Shown here piece after piece: positions 63,414 to 64,000 of a DNA stretch of 64,000 bases. Origin of the DNA: Amorphoplanes digitatis (GTDB lineage: Bacteria; Actinomycetota; Actinomycetes; Mycobacteriales; Micromonosporaceae); contig NZ_JACHNH010000001.1 of the NCBI RefSeq assembly GCF_014205335.1, forward strand, positions 4,644,501-4,708,500, in the 5' to 3' direction. Position 1 is the first letter of the stretch. Each line of letters opens with the position of its first letter. The notes under the pieces were generated by a model. That model searched no databases and was not told where the DNA came from. It worked only from the letters and a program-made list of their open reading frames with translations. Position numbers and translations under genes: made by a program.

Positions 63414-64000
63414 ATGGTCACGGTCCCGGCGGGCAGCACGCTGCTGCTGCGGTGCCCGGGCGAGCAGCCGCTCGCGCTCATCGCGGTGGCCGAGGTCAGC
63501 GCGGCGTTCCTGGCCGAGCTGCCGCCCATCCCGGTGCTCGGCCCGGACGCTCCGGGCACCCGCCACTTCGGCATCCTCGAGCTGGTCAGCAGCGCCGGCG
63601 TCACCTGGGTCGAGGCGGAGCTGCGCGAGGGCACCCTCACCCTCACCGGCGAGCCACCCACCGACGTGGTCCAGCGCCGCGGTGCCGCGCGGCGCCCCGG
63701 CACGTACGCCGCGACGGGCACCGCCGAGCTCGACTCCGAGCCGGGCCGCCGGCTGGTGGCGGTCTCCGGTCAGGTCGAGGACGTGTCCACCAGCGGGCTG
63801 CTGCTGCGGGCGGCGCCGACCGGCGGCGTACACCTGCCGCCCGGCATCGTGCGGACCCTGCTGCACATCAGCATGCCGTGGGGCGACATGGCGGCGACGG
63901 TCAAGACCGTCGACCAGCGGGCCGACCAGCTGCGCGGCACGTACGAGTGGATGGGCCCGGCCGACGAGGAGGCACTGCGCGCCTTCTGCTCGGCCCGCTG
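63414..64000 (+). CDS. PilZ-domain protein (3' end outside window)
   Basis: An open frame from ATG 63414, with GGGGAG 6 bases upstream, encodes 195 residues to the window edge. Residues about 1-100 form a YcgR-N-like beta domain. From about 105 the PilZ-like strand VSGQVEDVSTSGLLLRA appears, with the DxSxxG motif and a preceding QRRGAARRP region supplying the Arg-rich c-di-GMP switch. The protein probably binds cyclic di-GMP and alters an unknown target. It is divergent from the GntR gene, 144 bases apart. Confidence 0.8.
   Translation, partial: MVTVPAGSTLLLRCPGEQPLALIAVAEVSAAFLAELPPIPVLGPDAPGTRHFGILELVSSAGVTWVEAELREGTLTLTGEPPTDVVQRRGAARRPGTYAATGTAELDSEPGRRLVAVSGQVEDVSTSGLLLRAAPTGGVHLPPGIVRTLLHISMPWGDMAATVKTVDQRADQLRGTYEWMGPADEEALRAFCSAR

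Overview
This is about 64 kb of very GC-rich chromosome with dense third-position GC bias, frequent GTG starts and many 4-bp ATGA/GTGA gene overlaps. There are Sec and twin-arginine exported enzymes, many TetR, LysR, PadR, GntR and AraC regulators, and actinobacterial marker families (DUF5995, DUF4265, KstD-like dehydrogenase). This fits a soil actinomycete, most likely of the Micromonosporaceae/Actinoplanes type; the genus is inference. I see no tRNA, rRNA, insertion sequence, prophage or CRISPR array, and no gene-free stretch longer than 300 bases.

Layout. 1-6.1 kb: a minus-strand operon of three secreted glycosidases (GH127 beta-L-arabinofuranosidase, GH43, MGH1-like hydrolase) behind a perfect LacI-type palindrome, followed upstream by a secreted alpha/beta hydrolase. 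7.6-12.9 kb: AraC regulator, DHFR-fold reductase, membrane protein, secreted M14 carboxypeptidase, and a divergent LysR/SDR pair. 13-17.6 kb: a three-gene overlapping operon of a CHAT caspase-like protease-NTPase-TPR protein, a small Cys-rich protein and a three-helix membrane protein, the best candidate for an undescribed conflict or cell-death system. 17.6-25.3 kb: a giant secreted RHS polymorphic toxin (HINT plus HNH tip) with a DUF4265 candidate immunity gene. 25.4-30.6 kb: HAF-repeat protein, variant DyP peroxidase, metallophosphoesterase, and a PadR/membrane protein pair. 31-33.2 kb: a compact EF-G-like GTPase preceded by a 34-codon leader peptide and competing hairpins that look like a translation attenuator.

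33.2-39.4 kb: amino-acid PLP enzymes, a methyltransferase, DUF5995, and an MFS exporter-TetR-dehydratase operon with duplicated operators. 39.6-49.2 kb: a long plus-strand operon for quaternary amine use: GMC (choline dehydrogenase-like) oxidoreductase, betaine-type ABC importer, dimethylglycine oxidase, sarcosine oxidase, Rieske demethylase and DUF309. Together these would take choline or betaine down to glycine, but the Rieske reductase, aldehyde dehydrogenase and solute-binding protein are not here. 49.2-57.7 kb: GH36 alpha-galactosidase, an unusual metzincin-like protein, a frameshifted KstD-like dehydrogenase with an SDR, TetR and a GT1 glycosyltransferase. 57.8-59.3 kb: a lower-GC two-gene GTPase cassette. 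59.3-64 kb: acyl-CoA ligase and TetR sharing two perfect palindromes, a CDF transporter, a GntR-controlled broken membrane gene, and a PilZ protein cut by the window end.

Two genes (near 53,592 and 62,670) each need one extra base to read through, so either mutation or assembly indels are present.
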